Part shown: positions 1-9,213 of the stretch, one piece after another
Layout of the letters: the number at the start of each line of letters is the position of its first letter
Position numbering within the stretch: position 1 is the stretch's first letter
Assembly (NCBI GenBank): GCA_028285465.1
Contig: JANQPD010000003.1
Coordinates: forward strand, 1-64,000
Direction of reading: 5' to 3'
DNA length: 64,000 nt
From: Owenweeksia sp.
GTDB lineage: Bacteria; Bacteroidota; Bacteroidia; Flavobacteriales; Schleiferiaceae
Made by a program: the position numbers and the translations under genes
Notes under the pieces: model-generated
What the model saw: the letters and a program-made list of their open reading frames with translations, nothing else
The model's database searches: none
What the model was told of the DNA's origin: nothing

Positions 1-2
1 CG

Positions 3-3000
3 ACCGGTAGTAACCCTGCTGATTTTACCGACACCATTGTGCCTTTTGCTTCTTATAGTAATACTTCGTACCAGGAACAATTAGTAGATCTTTCATCTTA
101 CACAGGAGACGTGTTTATTGCCTGGCACGTACCTTCGGGTGGGTTAGATGGCTGGAGGCTGTATATCGACAGTGTTTCTGTCGAAGCCATTCCTGCTTGT
201 GTAGAACCCATGACCCTGCTCCTTACGTACAATAGTACAGACAGCGTTCAAATAGCCTGGGACTCTGTAACCAATGCCTATAATGTGGAATATGGCATAA
301 GCGGTTTTGCTCCTAATACAGGACAGGGAACAACCCTGGCGGTTACGGATACTTTTGCCAATATTAGCGGCCTTTCGGCCAATACAGCTTATGATTTTTA
401 TGTAACCTCCGATTGTTCCGGTGCCGGTGGCGGACTGAGTATACCGGGCGGGCCTCTTACTGTAAACACCCTTTGCAACGCATTGCCTGTTCCCTTTACA
501 GAAACTTTTAATAGTACCTCTTTATCCGAGGCCTGCTGGACCGTGCTCAATGCCAATGCCGATGGAGACCAGTGGAACCTCAACTATACTTCCAACACCT
601 TAAACGGAGATGAAGTAGCGGCTATCTATACCGACTTTAACGGTGGAAGCAATGATGATTGGCTGATCAGCCCTGCCTTATCGTTGACAGGAAATGAACA
701 ATTGGCCTATTACTACAGGGTACAGAGTTCCGGGGAACCAAACGATTTTGAAGTACTGGTTTCTACAACTGGTACCAACCCCGCTGATTTTACGGATACC
801 ATCGTGCCCCTTGCTTCTTACAGCAACATCACTTACCAGCGCGAAACAGTAAACATGGCCCTGTATTCAGGAGCTACCTATATTGCATGGCATATTCCTC
901 CCGGCGGCCTGGATGGATGGAGGCTTTATATAGATAGCGTGGTGGTAGAAACCCTGCCTCCCTGTCCTGACCCCAGCCAGCTCACGGCAAATAACATTAC
1001 CGCTTTCCAGGCAGATCTGGGTTGGACAAATCCCAATGCCACTTCCTGGAATGTTGAAGTGGTACCTGCAGGTTTCGGGCAAGGTTCCGGTACCACGGTG
1101 AACACCAGCAACAACCCGTATACGGCCACAAATCTTTCTCCAAACACCTGTTATGACTATTACGTACAGCAGGATTGCGGCAGCAATGGTACCAGCCAGT
1201 GGGTGGGTCCCTTTACCTTCTGTACACCCCCTACATGCCCTGCACCAACGAACCTGGGTGTTGATTTTGGTTCTTTAACATCTAACGGAACTGATATATT
1301 CTGGACCACCGGTGGTGCTTCCGACTGGAATGTACAGTATGACACGGCTGGTTTTTCTTTAGGAACTGGCACACAGACCTCTTCAACAAATGATACCCTA
1401 AGTCTGAGCAGCCTTACTCCGGGTACTGAATATGAGTTTTACGTACGGGATAGCTGCGGTGTAGGGGATGTATCTTCTTGGGCAGGCCCCTTTAGCTTCA
1501 GCACCCCTTGCCTTCCTTTCACTGCCCCTTATGCTCAAAACTTTGACGGAGCTGCGGCTCAAGATCCGTTCGGTGGTATTTCTTGCTGGACCATAACCGG
1601 CCCCGGTGCCAATGATATAGAACTCAACGACTCTCCTGATTTTGGTGTTGATCCAGCGCCAAGTTTACCTAATTCGGTGGAACTAAATGACGGTAACTTC
1701 AGCGGAGGGGACACCGCCATATTGGTAAGCCCCCGGTTTTCCGACCTCTCTTCCGGAAACAACCGTGTTCGTTTTAAAGCAGCCTTTGAAAACGTAGTCG
1801 AAGAGTTGTTTGTAGGAGTGATGAGTAATCCAAACATACCCTCCACAATGGTTATACTGGATACCATAACTACCTCAACGGCCGGGGTGTACAGGGAGTA
1901 TACGGTTAATCTTAACAATACCTCTGTTATTGGCACAGCGGAGCATGTGATTTTTGTGCATGGTACAGACATTTATGAAGTGTATATAGACGACTTCTTT
2001 TATGAAGCACTCCCAACGTGCCTGGCTCCTACAGCCCTCGGAGTAAAAAGTAGTATAACGACTACCTCTGCGGAGGTTTTCTGGACTACCGGAGGTGCCT
2101 CTAACTGGAACGTACAGTATGGCCCTATTGGCTTTTCTTTAGGAACCGGCACAAAAGTCCAATCTACAAATGATACCCTCCTTTTAAGCAATCTCGCTCC
2201 TGGCACCGAATATGAGTTTTACGTACGTGACAGTTGTAATGCTATGGACACCAGTTCCTGGGCTGGCCCGGTAAGCTTTATAACCGCTTTTAATACTAAT
2301 TACCTGGACGACTTCACACTCAGCTCTCCATTTGCCTGGAGTGAAGCAGATGGTAGGTTGAGTAATAATACGGTGTTTACTTCTTCCTCCAGCAGTTGGG
2401 GGCAGGATAACTTTGGGAACACAGGCTCTTCTTCTCAAAGAGTAAACCTTTTCACCGACAATCAGTTTGAATGGTTGATCTCCCCTTCTATCTACCTCGA
2501 TCCTTCCATATCAAATCTCCAGGTTGAATTTGATGTTTCCATAAGCGAATTCAACAGCGCCACCCAGGGCTATCTGGATGGAACGGATGATACATTGGCG
2601 TTGGTCATTTCTACGGATAATGGCGTGACATGGTCTTCCACTGACATTTTATGGTACACGGATGTCAATGATACCATTGATGTTACTGGCGAGCATGTGG
2701 TTATTCCGTTATCCGCGTATAGCGGTTATGTGAAGTTCGGGTTTTACGGAGGATCCGTAATAAATGACTCCCCGGATAACGACATATACGTAGACAACTT
2801 TGAAGTGCGTACACCCAGGGCCTGTAATACTCCTGTGTTGGACTCTGTTACTGCCGTTACCACTTCCAGTGCAACAGTACACTGGACAGATGGCGATGTC
2901 AATGCTTCTTCCTGGGATGTGATCCTGACGACATCAGGGCAAACACCGGGGCAGGGAGTGGTGACTACTCTGTCAAGCAGTGGCAGCTATAGTTTCAGCA

Positions 3001-4415
3001 ATCTTACAGATGCTACAGCTTATTGTATTTACCTGGTGGAAACCTGTCCTAATGGTATTTCGGATACTGCAGGGCCTTTATGTTTCAATACCTTGTGCCT
3101 GACCCAGGCCTTGCCCTATGTTGAGCGTTTCGATTTTTCGCTCAGGTGTTTTTCTGTTGTAGATAGCTCTGCAGACCCTGCTTCCTGGCAACATCTGCCG
3201 GCAGGTGGTTCTGCAAATGCCACGGGTGATCTGGATGGCACGGGTTATATGATCGTAGATAGCGATGAGGCAGGCAGTGTAGATATGGATGAGTATGCCT
3301 ATTCGCCCGTCATTGACGCGTCTGTAATCCCTACGGGAGAACAACTGTTTGTAGAATTCCACCAGTTTTTCAGGGTATATACTCTGGGTGGTTTCGAAAT
3401 TGGCGAAGTAGAAGTATGGGACGGCAACGCATGGAATTCTATCCTCTTGCAGGATCAATCGAGCGGTGACCAGGGAGCCTTTTCTGCTCCCGATACTGTC
3501 AAAATTGACATTACCCAGTATGCAAACGCAAGCCTTCAGGTACGTTTTCATTATTACGGTGCCAACTTCGATTGGTGGTGGGCAATTGACAATTTCAGTG
3601 TATACACCGAGGCACCAGGTTGTGCTGATCCGGGCCCTTTAACCTCTTCTACTCCCTTATGTGATGAGGTAACCTTTAATATAGCCTCCAATAGCAACAA
3701 CTCAATCATTGAGTTTGGCTCGGGAGGTTTTCCTGTGGGCACCGGAGCCGGAACAATCATTCCTGGCATTACGTCAACATCGCATACACTTGGAAACCTT
3801 CTTCCAGCCACAACGTACGATGCGTATATTGCGGATATCTGCGGATCTGATACCAGCAACTGGGTTGGACCTTTCACTTTTACCACAGATACCATTCCGG
3901 CAATCACCGCTGGTTTTAGTTTTGTACAAACCACCACTACGGCTAACAATGCTACGGTTGATTTTGATGCCAGCGCTTCGGTGGGCGCTACTTCTTATAC
4001 CTGGGATTTTGGCAATGGAAATGGGGGTATTGGTGTAAACGCTACTACTACCTATAGTGCCAACCAGGTGTACAATGTGAAGTTGATCGTAGAAGGACCT
4101 TGCGGAGCGATTGACAGCCTTACCCAGCCGGTAACCGTTACAGGCATAAGCCTGGAGGAAAACCGCTTTGATGCTACAGTTAGTTTGTATCCGAACCCCT
4201 CCAAGGGCATATTTTACCTGAATGTGGGCAATACCAGCAAGCTGTATAACGTGGAAATCACAGACCTGAGTGGCCGCGTGGTTTTCCGTGCCGCTGAACT
4301 CGAGCCCCGCATGGACCATATGATCCAATTGTCGGGTGAAGCAGCCGGTATGTATTTACTGAAAATTAAAGGAGAAGGTTTACGGATGAACCAACGGATC
4401 ATCCTCGATAAATAA
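3..4415 (+). CDS. Giant secreted adhesin, 3' part (cleaved-adhesin/FN3/PKD repeats, T9SS type A sorting domain)
   Basis: The frame is open to the window edge, so the gene starts upstream; the GTG at 39 in the ORF track is not a real start. The protein alternates jelly-roll modules of the cleaved-adhesin/choice-of-anchor J type (WLISPALSL, GGLDGWRLYIDS) with fibronectin type III modules (TEYEFYVRDSCG). Near the C-terminus is a PKD-like domain (YTWDFGNGNGG). The last ~80 residues are a T9SS type A sorting domain starting at SLYPNPSKGIFYLNV and ending in a basic tail. Proteins of this build are exported by the type IX system and anchored or released at the cell surface, usually for adhesion or polymer degradation. 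No catalytic domain is visible in this part. The first residues closely repeat a segment about 250 residues further on, so the array grew by internal duplication. A strong terminator follows. PorX, a T9SS regulator, lies near 44-45 kb. Confidence 0.93.
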   Translation, partial: TGSNPADFTDTIVPFASYSNTSYQEQLVDLSSYTGDVFIAWHVPSGGLDGWRLYIDSVSVEAIPACVEPMTLLLTYNSTDSVQIAWDSVTNAYNVEYGISGFAPNTGQGTTLAVTDTFANISGLSANTAYDFYVTSDCSGAGGGLSIPGGPLTVNTLCNALPVPFTETFNSTSLSEACWTVLNANADGDQWNLNYTSNTLNGDEVAAIYTDFNGGSNDDWLISPALSLTGNEQLAYYYRVQSSGEPNDFEVLVSTTGTNPADFTDTIVPLASYSNITYQRETVNMALYSGATYIAWHIPPGGLDGWRLYIDSVVVETLPPCPDPSQLTANNITAFQADLGWTNPNATSWNVEVVPAGFGQGSGTTVNTSNNPYTATNLSPNTCYDYYVQQDCGSNGTSQWVGPFTFCTPPTCPAPTNLGVDFGSLTSNGTDIFWTTGGASDWNVQYDTAGFSLGTGTQTSSTNDTLSLSSLTPGTEYEFYVRDSCGVGDVSSWAGPFSFSTPCLPFTAPYAQNFDGAAAQDPFGGISCWTITGPGANDIELNDSPDFGVDPAPSLPNSVELNDGNFSGGDTAILVSPRFSDLSSGNNRVRFKAAFENVVEELFVGVMSNPNIPSTMVILDTITTSTAGVYREYTVNLNNTSVIGTAEHVIFVHGTDIYEVYIDDFFYEALPTCLAPTALGVKSSITTTSAEVFWTTGGASNWNVQYGPIGFSLGTGTKVQSTNDTLLLSNLAPGTEYEFYVRDSCNAMDTSSWAGPVSFITAFNTNYLDDFTLSSPFAWSEADGRLSNNTVFTSSSSSWGQDNFGNTGSSSQRVNLFTDNQFEWLISPSIYLDPSISNLQVEFDVSISEFNSATQGYLDGTDDTLALVISTDNGVTWSSTDILWYTDVNDTIDVTGEHVVIPLSAYSGYVKFGFYGGSVINDSPDNDIYVDNFEVRTPRACNTPVLDSVTAVTTSSATVHWTDGDVNASSWDVILTTSGQTPGQGVVTTLSSSGSYSFSNLTDATAYCIYLVETCPNGISDTAGPLCFNTLCLTQALPYVERFDFSLRCFSVVDSSADPASWQHLPAGGSANATGDLDGTGYMIVDSDEAGSVDMDEYAYSPVIDASVIPTGEQLFVEFHQFFRVYTLGGFEIGEVEVWDGNAWNSILLQDQSSGDQGAFSAPDTVKIDITQYANASLQVRFHYYGANFDWWWAIDNFSVYTEAPGCADPGPLTSSTPLCDEVTFNIASNSNNSIIEFGSGGFPVGTGAGTIIPGITSTSHTLGNLLPATTYDAYIADICGSDTSNWVGPFTFTTDTIPAITAGFSFVQTTTTANNATVDFDASASVGATSYTWDFGNGNGGIGVNATTTYSANQVYNVKLIVEGPCGAIDSLTQPVTVTGISLEENRFDATVSLYPNPSKGIFYLNVGNTSKLYNVEITDLSGRVVFRAAELEPRMDHMIQLSGEAAGMYLLKIKGEGLRMNQRIILDK

Positions 4416-4435
4416 TCTCTTTTTAATAGTTATGC

Positions 4436-4467
4436 AAACCCCCAGGCCTTGCCTGGGGGTTTTTTTT
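4436..4467 (+). terminator. Intrinsic terminator of the giant adhesin gene
   Basis: A perfect 9-bp stem CCCCCAGGC / GCCTGGGGG with loop CTT is followed directly by eight T residues, 20 bases after the adhesin stop codon. It separates the adhesin from the sulfotransferase genes. Confidence 0.93.
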
Positions 4468-4564
4468 GTATGCGTGTACCAAGCCCGATTGCATTCAACA
4501 GAAAAGGGCTGGGTTTACAATACCCACTATCTCAGTTTATCCTACAGAAAAATTCCGCTACAAA

Positions 4565-4572
4565 TACCTTTG
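4565..4572 (+). promoter_or_regulatory. Putative -7 box (TACCTTTG) before the first sulfotransferase
   Basis: TACCTTTG matches the Bacteroidota -7 consensus TAnnTTTG and lies 26 bases before the ATG of the sulfotransferase. No convincing -33 TTTG is present at the usual spacing, so the call rests on the -7 element and its position. Confidence 0.45.
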
Positions 4573-4598
4573 TGAAAGAGAGCTATCTTTAAGCGCTA

Positions 4599-5651
4599 AT
4601 GGATCTTATTCAAAAAGCACAGCAGATTCCTATTGCATTTGTGGTAGGCAGAGGCAGGTCAGGCACTACCCTGTTGCAGAGCATTTTCGATGTTCACCCC
4701 CGGGTTTGTGCCCCGGCTGAATCCCGCTTTTTACTTTACCTGTACAGCAAATATGCACACGTTAAGCGCTGGAACGCAGAGCATGCACTGCATTTTGTGC
4801 AGGACCTGCTATCCGAACCTAAAATAAAGCTACTTTGGCATGTTAACCATGAAGCCCTGCTTCACGTACTCATGTCAAATCTTGATAAACTCGACTATGG
4901 CACCGTATGCAAACTGGTTTACCTCCACGATGCGTGCTGTGTTGAAAAAGGTAATGTGCAGCTTATTGTAGATAAGAACCCCGTATACTCCCTGTTCATT
5001 CCCCTATTGTTAAAAATTTTTCCCGAAGCAAAGTTCATCCACCTGGTCAGGGACCCCAGGGCAAATGTAGTCTCCCACAAGGGCATAGGGCTAAAATCAG
5101 GCGTCAAAGGGCTGGCGCTGAGTTGGCGTTTTTACAACCGACAAATAGAAAAAACCCGACCCGGGTCTTCGGGTCATTATCAATTGTTGCGTTATGAAGA
5201 CCTGGTAAATATGCCCGAAAAGCTCATCCGGCAGGCATCTGAGTTTTTAGACCTTCCTTACCTGGATGAAATGCAACACCCGCATAAATACGCACCTGCG
5301 CTCAGCGGGAAAAGCAAAAACAAGGTGAAAGAAAAAGCACTAAAAGGCATGCACCGTACGCTTATTGAACCTATTCACCCGGCCAGGATAAACAAATGGA
5401 AGTCCACTCTCAATGAAAAGCAAGTACGATGTGTAGAAGCTATTGCTCACTCCTATATGTTCAAATACCGGTATTCTTTTAGCTTCAAAACAAAGGTCCT
5501 TTTTTCTTGTGTATGCATTTGGGAAATGGCAGATCTGAAAAAAAGGATCTTACTCCTGAAATGTTATTACCTTATGCCTTTTTGGATAAGGAAAAAAAGA
5601 GCTGAAAGCTATGGCATAAAAAAGTTAAGAAAGCAGCTTTCGCTATCATGA
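4599..5651 (+). CDS. Sulfotransferase family protein (paralog 1 of 3)
   Basis: 350 residues, PAPS-dependent sulfotransferase of the Sulfotransfer_3 type. The 5'-phosphosulfate loop GRGRSGTTLLQ is at residues 17-27 and the 3'-phosphate motif RDPRANVVSH at 151-160. These enzymes move sulfate from PAPS to a hydroxyl or amine on a glycan, lipid or small molecule; the acceptor cannot be told from sequence. A basic, aromatic-rich tail of about 60 residues (PFWIRKKRAESYGIKKLRK) may bind the membrane. The gene starts about 130 bases after the adhesin terminator, and its stop overlaps the ATG of the next sulfotransferase (ATGA), so the two are translationally coupled. Confidence 0.88.
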   Translation: MDLIQKAQQIPIAFVVGRGRSGTTLLQSIFDVHPRVCAPAESRFLLYLYSKYAHVKRWNAEHALHFVQDLLSEPKIKLLWHVNHEALLHVLMSNLDKLDYGTVCKLVYLHDACCVEKGNVQLIVDKNPVYSLFIPLLLKIFPEAKFIHLVRDPRANVVSHKGIGLKSGVKGLALSWRFYNRQIEKTRPGSSGHYQLLRYEDLVNMPEKLIRQASEFLDLPYLDEMQHPHKYAPALSGKSKNKVKEKALKGMHRTLIEPIHPARINKWKSTLNEKQVRCVEAIAHSYMFKYRYSFSFKTKVLFSCVCIWEMADLKKRILLLKCYYLMPFWIRKKRAESYGIKKLRKQLSLS

Positions 5652-6721
5652 ATAACTTACCAGAAGTGTTTTCTCAACAAGACGTGCAGGAGCTTCCCTT
5701 TTTTTTCATAGTGGGCAGAGGAAGGTCTGGCACCACACTTTTGCAGATGATGCTGAATGCGCAGGGAAAAGTGACCATTCCCCTGGAGTCTAAATTTATC
5801 CTTCACCTGCAGGGTAAATATGAAGGCCGTTCCTTTACCAGCCCTTTGGAAATACGCCAGTTTTGCGAAGACCTCTATACCAACCGAAAGTTTAGGTTGT
5901 TTTGGAATGTTGAAAAGGAAGCGCTTATCACTTTTCTTAGTGGTCAGCTTCCCGTAAGGGGCTTTCCGGAAATCTGTAAGCTTATTTATGCCTACGCACC
6001 TACACCTTTTCCGTTTCACAACTTGTGCATGTTGGGGGATAAAAATCCTTTCTACTCCCTCTACATCCCTGCGCTGCTGCGTACATTTCCCGAAGCCAGG
6101 TTTGTGCATCTGATACGAGACGCCCGGGCTAATGTATGGTCTCACTACAAAGCTTTCGGCAAAAAAAACGCGGTTCATATGGCTTCACAGTGGAAATTGT
6201 ATAACCAAAGGGTAGAAGCCGCCAAACGAGAAAAACCAGACCGCTTTCACACCCTTAGGTACGAAGATCTTGTCAGCAATCCGGAAGAAACATTGCGTTC
6301 ACTTTGTACATTTCTCAACCTGGCTTACTCACCGGCTATGCTTGATTACCACCTCACTGCCGACAAATGGGCCAAAGAAAGCAGCTACCTCAATCTAAAG
6401 CATCATCTTGCCATTGGAAAAAAGGTAAGTCCGGCCAAAGCGGGAGGTTGGAAGGAGGGGTTGACCAGCTTTGAAGTAAGATGTATTGAGCATGTTGCTT
6501 ATGAAGAGCTGCTTCGGTATGGCTATCCGGTTGAAAAACAATCTTTAGCCAGCAGCGCCCTATTGTACTGGGCAATGGGGAAGATCAGGTTTCACATACA
6601 ACACCTGCTCATTCAAAAAGTCCTTTTCTCTATGCCTTTCTCACTCCGGAAGCACATCTTTAACGGACTTAGCCTCTTTTTTGATGCCCGGTATACAGGT
6701 TCAGGAACGGAACAGGCTTAA
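5648..6721 (+). CDS. Sulfotransferase family protein (paralog 2 of 3)
   Basis: 357 residues, clearly homologous to its neighbours: PAPS loop GRGRSGTTLLQMML near residues 23-36, conserved GDKNPFYSLYIPALL, and 3'-phosphate motif RDARANVWSH. It begins inside the stop codon of paralog 1 (ATGA overlap). Its 3' end overlaps the convergent hydroxylase-like gene by 21 bases. The C-terminal region is again hydrophobic and basic (MPFSLRKHIFNGLSLFF). Acceptor unknown; the adjoining acyl/glycosyl operon suggests a surface glycolipid or polysaccharide. Confidence 0.88.
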   Translation: MNNLPEVFSQQDVQELPFFFIVGRGRSGTTLLQMMLNAQGKVTIPLESKFILHLQGKYEGRSFTSPLEIRQFCEDLYTNRKFRLFWNVEKEALITFLSGQLPVRGFPEICKLIYAYAPTPFPFHNLCMLGDKNPFYSLYIPALLRTFPEARFVHLIRDARANVWSHYKAFGKKNAVHMASQWKLYNQRVEAAKREKPDRFHTLRYEDLVSNPEETLRSLCTFLNLAYSPAMLDYHLTADKWAKESSYLNLKHHLAIGKKVSPAKAGGWKEGLTSFEVRCIEHVAYEELLRYGYPVEKQSLASSALLYWAMGKIRFHIQHLLIQKVLFSMPFSLRKHIFNGLSLFFDARYTGSGTEQA

Positions 6722-7453
6722 CAAATAAACGGCTACATAAGCCACTATAAATACCGGGGCCAGGATAACTTTAGAAAGCATTCCCTTGCCCGCAAAAGCA
6801 CCGGCTACCTTCTGCGAAACCAGGGCCGCCAATACGGTGGCACACACCCTGCGTTTCTTTCTTATATACTCGGGTCTGATCACATCAAAAAGCAACACGA
6901 TTCTTCGTTTATCTGTGTGGTTCCAGGCACGGTGCTTTGAAGAATCGTTAAACAACAGCAATTCTCGCTCTTTCCAGGCACGCTGCTCCCCATCACACTC
7001 GAAACCGCATAAAGGTAAGCCTGCCGGAATAAGCAGTCCCAAATGCCCGCGTATGATCGCATTTGTATCGCCTCTGTGTTTTTTTATGTCTACCCCAGGT
7101 TCCAACATACTCACCGAATAAGAAACGATCCCCGGGATGCTTTCCATGACTTTTTGTGTAAGCGGGCACTCTTTTACATTCTCTTTGATCGGCCAACCCC
7201 ATATTTTAAAAGACAGCGCCCGCCAGTTTTTCTTGCCCTCCACCAGGGTCTTGTTGAAATACGGTTTAAGTTTATCCGGGTGTTCCTCTAAAAAAGAGGC
7301 AATTTCCTCTTGTATGGCACGGCTATTTTTTTTTACGCCCTCTGTCCAGGTGTGTTCTCCGGCATTTACATAGCCTATTTCCTTTGGAGGGCTCCCCCCG
7401 AAAGCAGAAAACCAAAGTTTCTCGGCATTTTTGTTCATGCCGGTAATGTACAA
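6701..7453 (-). CDS. Aspartyl/asparaginyl beta-hydroxylase-like dioxygenase
   Basis: 250 residues resembling the Asp_Arg_Hydrox (AspH/LpxO-like) Fe(II)/2-oxoglutarate dioxygenases. The likely iron-binding and co-substrate segments are KKHRGDTNAIIRGHLGLLIP and NDSSKHRAWNHTDKRRIVLL, spaced as in the family. A hydrophobic C-terminal stretch (VILAPVFIVAYVAVYLLSLF) probably anchors it to the membrane, as in LpxO, which hydroxylates lipid A acyl chains; other members hydroxylate Asp/Asn side chains. It sits on the minus strand between plus-strand sulfotransferases 2 and 3, so it is transcribed separately. Hydroxylation of a lipid or acyl group here is an inference from context. Confidence 0.75.
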   Translation of the reverse strand: MYITGMNKNAEKLWFSAFGGSPPKEIGYVNAGEHTWTEGVKKNSRAIQEEIASFLEEHPDKLKPYFNKTLVEGKKNWRALSFKIWGWPIKENVKECPLTQKVMESIPGIVSYSVSMLEPGVDIKKHRGDTNAIIRGHLGLLIPAGLPLCGFECDGEQRAWKERELLLFNDSSKHRAWNHTDKRRIVLLFDVIRPEYIRKKRRVCATVLAALVSQKVAGAFAGKGMLSKVILAPVFIVAYVAVYLLSLFRS

Positions 7454-7497
7454 AATGGTAGGATTTTGGTTAATCTTCTATCTTCACCGGTGAATAA

Positions 7498-8550
7498 ATG
7501 AATGGCATCGACAACACTTCATTGTTTTTTATCATCGGCAGGGAACGCTCCGGTACTACCCTTTTACAGTCTTTTTTAGCAGCCCATCCTGAAGTAAGTA
7601 TTCCTACGGAGGCCCCCTTTATTCCGTACCTGTATCGAAAATACCATGCGGATGCAAAGTGGAAGCAAGGCTTACCCCCCGACTTTATACCTGACCTGCT
7701 TACACATCCTTACTTTGTTTATTGGCGGATAAAGCCCGATGCTTTAAAAGAAGAGCTAAACAAATTAGAGGAATTGAATTTTGCCATAGCCTGTAAAAGT
7801 GTGCTCCTTCATCAAAACAAACAGGCCCGGCATGTGGGTGACAAAAACCCGCAATACACGCTGTATTTAAAAGAACTCATAAAACTTTACCCTGAGGCAA
7901 AATTTGTTTGGATTACCCGTGACCCCAGGGCCCAGGTTTATTCCATGCTTAAGGTGTCCTTTGAAAGAAAGATAGTGAGTGCTCTCGCCTACCGATGGCA
8001 ACAATACAATAAAAAGGCAGCAGCTTTTTCACATGCCCACCCCGCTAAAATGCTATGGATCAAATATGAAGACCTGGTAGCTGAACCCGTAGAAACCTTA
8101 CAGCGCACATGTACCTTCCTCGGGGTAGATTACCAGGAGTATATGCTAACGCAGCGCACCTCAACCCTTGAGGATCAACCGTTTTTTAAAACCCCGCAAC
8201 ACCTATCCTTAAACAAAGCACTTTCGTTGTCTCCGCTCAAGGCGTGGAAAGAACACCTCAACCGTAGTCAAATAGAATTGATCGAGGCCATTTGCCAACC
8301 GGTAATGGAAACATTGGGTTATGCGCCAGGTCACAGGCAATCTTCTTTTAACCGCCTTTCGCATAAGGCAGCGCATTTCCCGGGGATCCTGTATGGACAC
8401 TTTTACTTCGGTTTCATTAAGGGCCTGCAAGCCCTGCCCTTTTCGCTCAAACTCTTTCTACTTAAGAAATTGATTTATCCAAGGTTTACATTTTGGATAA
8501 ACGCAGCCCATGATGCAAAGAATAAAAAAGCGCATAAAGAGGGGAGCTAG
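7498..8550 (+). CDS. Sulfotransferase family protein (paralog 3 of 3)
   Basis: 350 residues. PAPS loop GRERSGTTLLQSF at about residues 14-26, conserved GDKNPQYTLYLKELI, and 3'-phosphate motif TRDPRAQVYSM. It has the same architecture as the two sulfotransferases upstream, including a C-terminal tail (ALPFSLKLFLLKKLIYPRF), so the three arose by duplication. It diverges from the hydroxylase-like gene (44-base gap) and converges with the GNAT gene of the acyl operon (24-base gap, no clear terminator). Acceptor unknown. Confidence 0.87.
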   Translation: MNGIDNTSLFFIIGRERSGTTLLQSFLAAHPEVSIPTEAPFIPYLYRKYHADAKWKQGLPPDFIPDLLTHPYFVYWRIKPDALKEELNKLEELNFAIACKSVLLHQNKQARHVGDKNPQYTLYLKELIKLYPEAKFVWITRDPRAQVYSMLKVSFERKIVSALAYRWQQYNKKAAAFSHAHPAKMLWIKYEDLVAEPVETLQRTCTFLGVDYQEYMLTQRTSTLEDQPFFKTPQHLSLNKALSLSPLKAWKEHLNRSQIELIEAICQPVMETLGYAPGHRQSSFNRLSHKAAHFPGILYGHFYFGFIKGLQALPFSLKLFLLKKLIYPRFTFWINAAHDAKNKKAHKEGS

Positions 8551-8574
8551 ACACTGGTTTTCCCACTACTCCCA

Positions 8575-9213
8575 CTAAAAGATCTCCAGAAAGGCTTTGG
8601 GGTCTTTCTCTGCCAAGGCATACCAATGTTTGGCCGAATCAGGTAGTTCAATATCGCTGGGTGCTAGTATTTTATCGTCTCCCGTTAGTATACCCATCGC
8701 CTTCCTGATCTTCTTCGTTTTTTCGAAGTATTGCGCTGCATTGAGCTCCATAACCACTTTATGTGCCCCAGGCAATCGCTCGCTTATCTCATAGCCTAAC
8801 ATTTGGTTGTATTGGATCACCCTGGTATTGTCGTCTCTTACGGTTGCTACGGTAGCCTTCAGCTTCAGAATGGAAAAAGTGAGGTCAGCCATACAAAGGG
8901 ATACTGCCACGGGCAGGTGCGTTTCCATTGCCTTTTTATCCCAAAGAAAGATCCCACCCTCAGCTTTCTCCTCATCCTTGGAACAGATCCGTCCATGCAC
9001 CAAGCCCACCTTCTCTTCTTTATGTTTAATGATGAAGTAAAAATTCCGGTTGTTGTTTATGGAATGGAACCAATCCAATTGCTCTTGTTTTGAAATGATC
9101 TTCTGAAAAAACATCTTTGAGCGGATATACTTGCTGTTCCGGTGCTTTCGCACTAGTTCAATATCCCCGAGTTTCAGACGATGCAGTTCAATGCCATACT
9201 TCCGGATGATCAT
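8575..9213 (-). CDS. GNAT family N-acetyltransferase
   Basis: 212 residues with the GNAT fold signature: an acceptor-side N-terminus, a central acyl-donor strand (KEEKVGLVHGRI) and the late motif KATVATVRDDNTRVIQYNQM followed by LGYEI. It most resembles GNATs of surface-sugar pathways that acylate amino sugars. It is the last gene of a six-gene minus-strand operon; its ATG overlaps the GT2 stop by 4 bases. With a dedicated ACP and two KASIII genes in the same operon, an acyl-ACP donor is plausible, but acetyl-CoA use cannot be excluded. The last ~45 residues are a separate C-terminal extension. Confidence 0.75.
   Translation of the reverse strand: MIIRKYGIELHRLKLGDIELVRKHRNSKYIRSKMFFQKIISKQEQLDWFHSINNNRNFYFIIKHKEEKVGLVHGRICSKDEEKAEGGIFLWDKKAMETHLPVAVSLCMADLTFSILKLKATVATVRDDNTRVIQYNQMLGYEISERLPGAHKVVMELNAAQYFEKTKKIRKAMGILTGDDKILAPSDIELPDSAKHWYALAEKDPKAFLEIF

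Noticed and set aside
39-41. GTG as the start of the giant adhesin
   Set aside because: The frame continues to the window edge with sequence matching a later repeat, so the true start is outside the window.
3078-4328. Long antisense ORFs within the adhesin (e.g. 157 and 184 codons)
   Set aside because: They are shadows of the coding frame with no protein features of their own.
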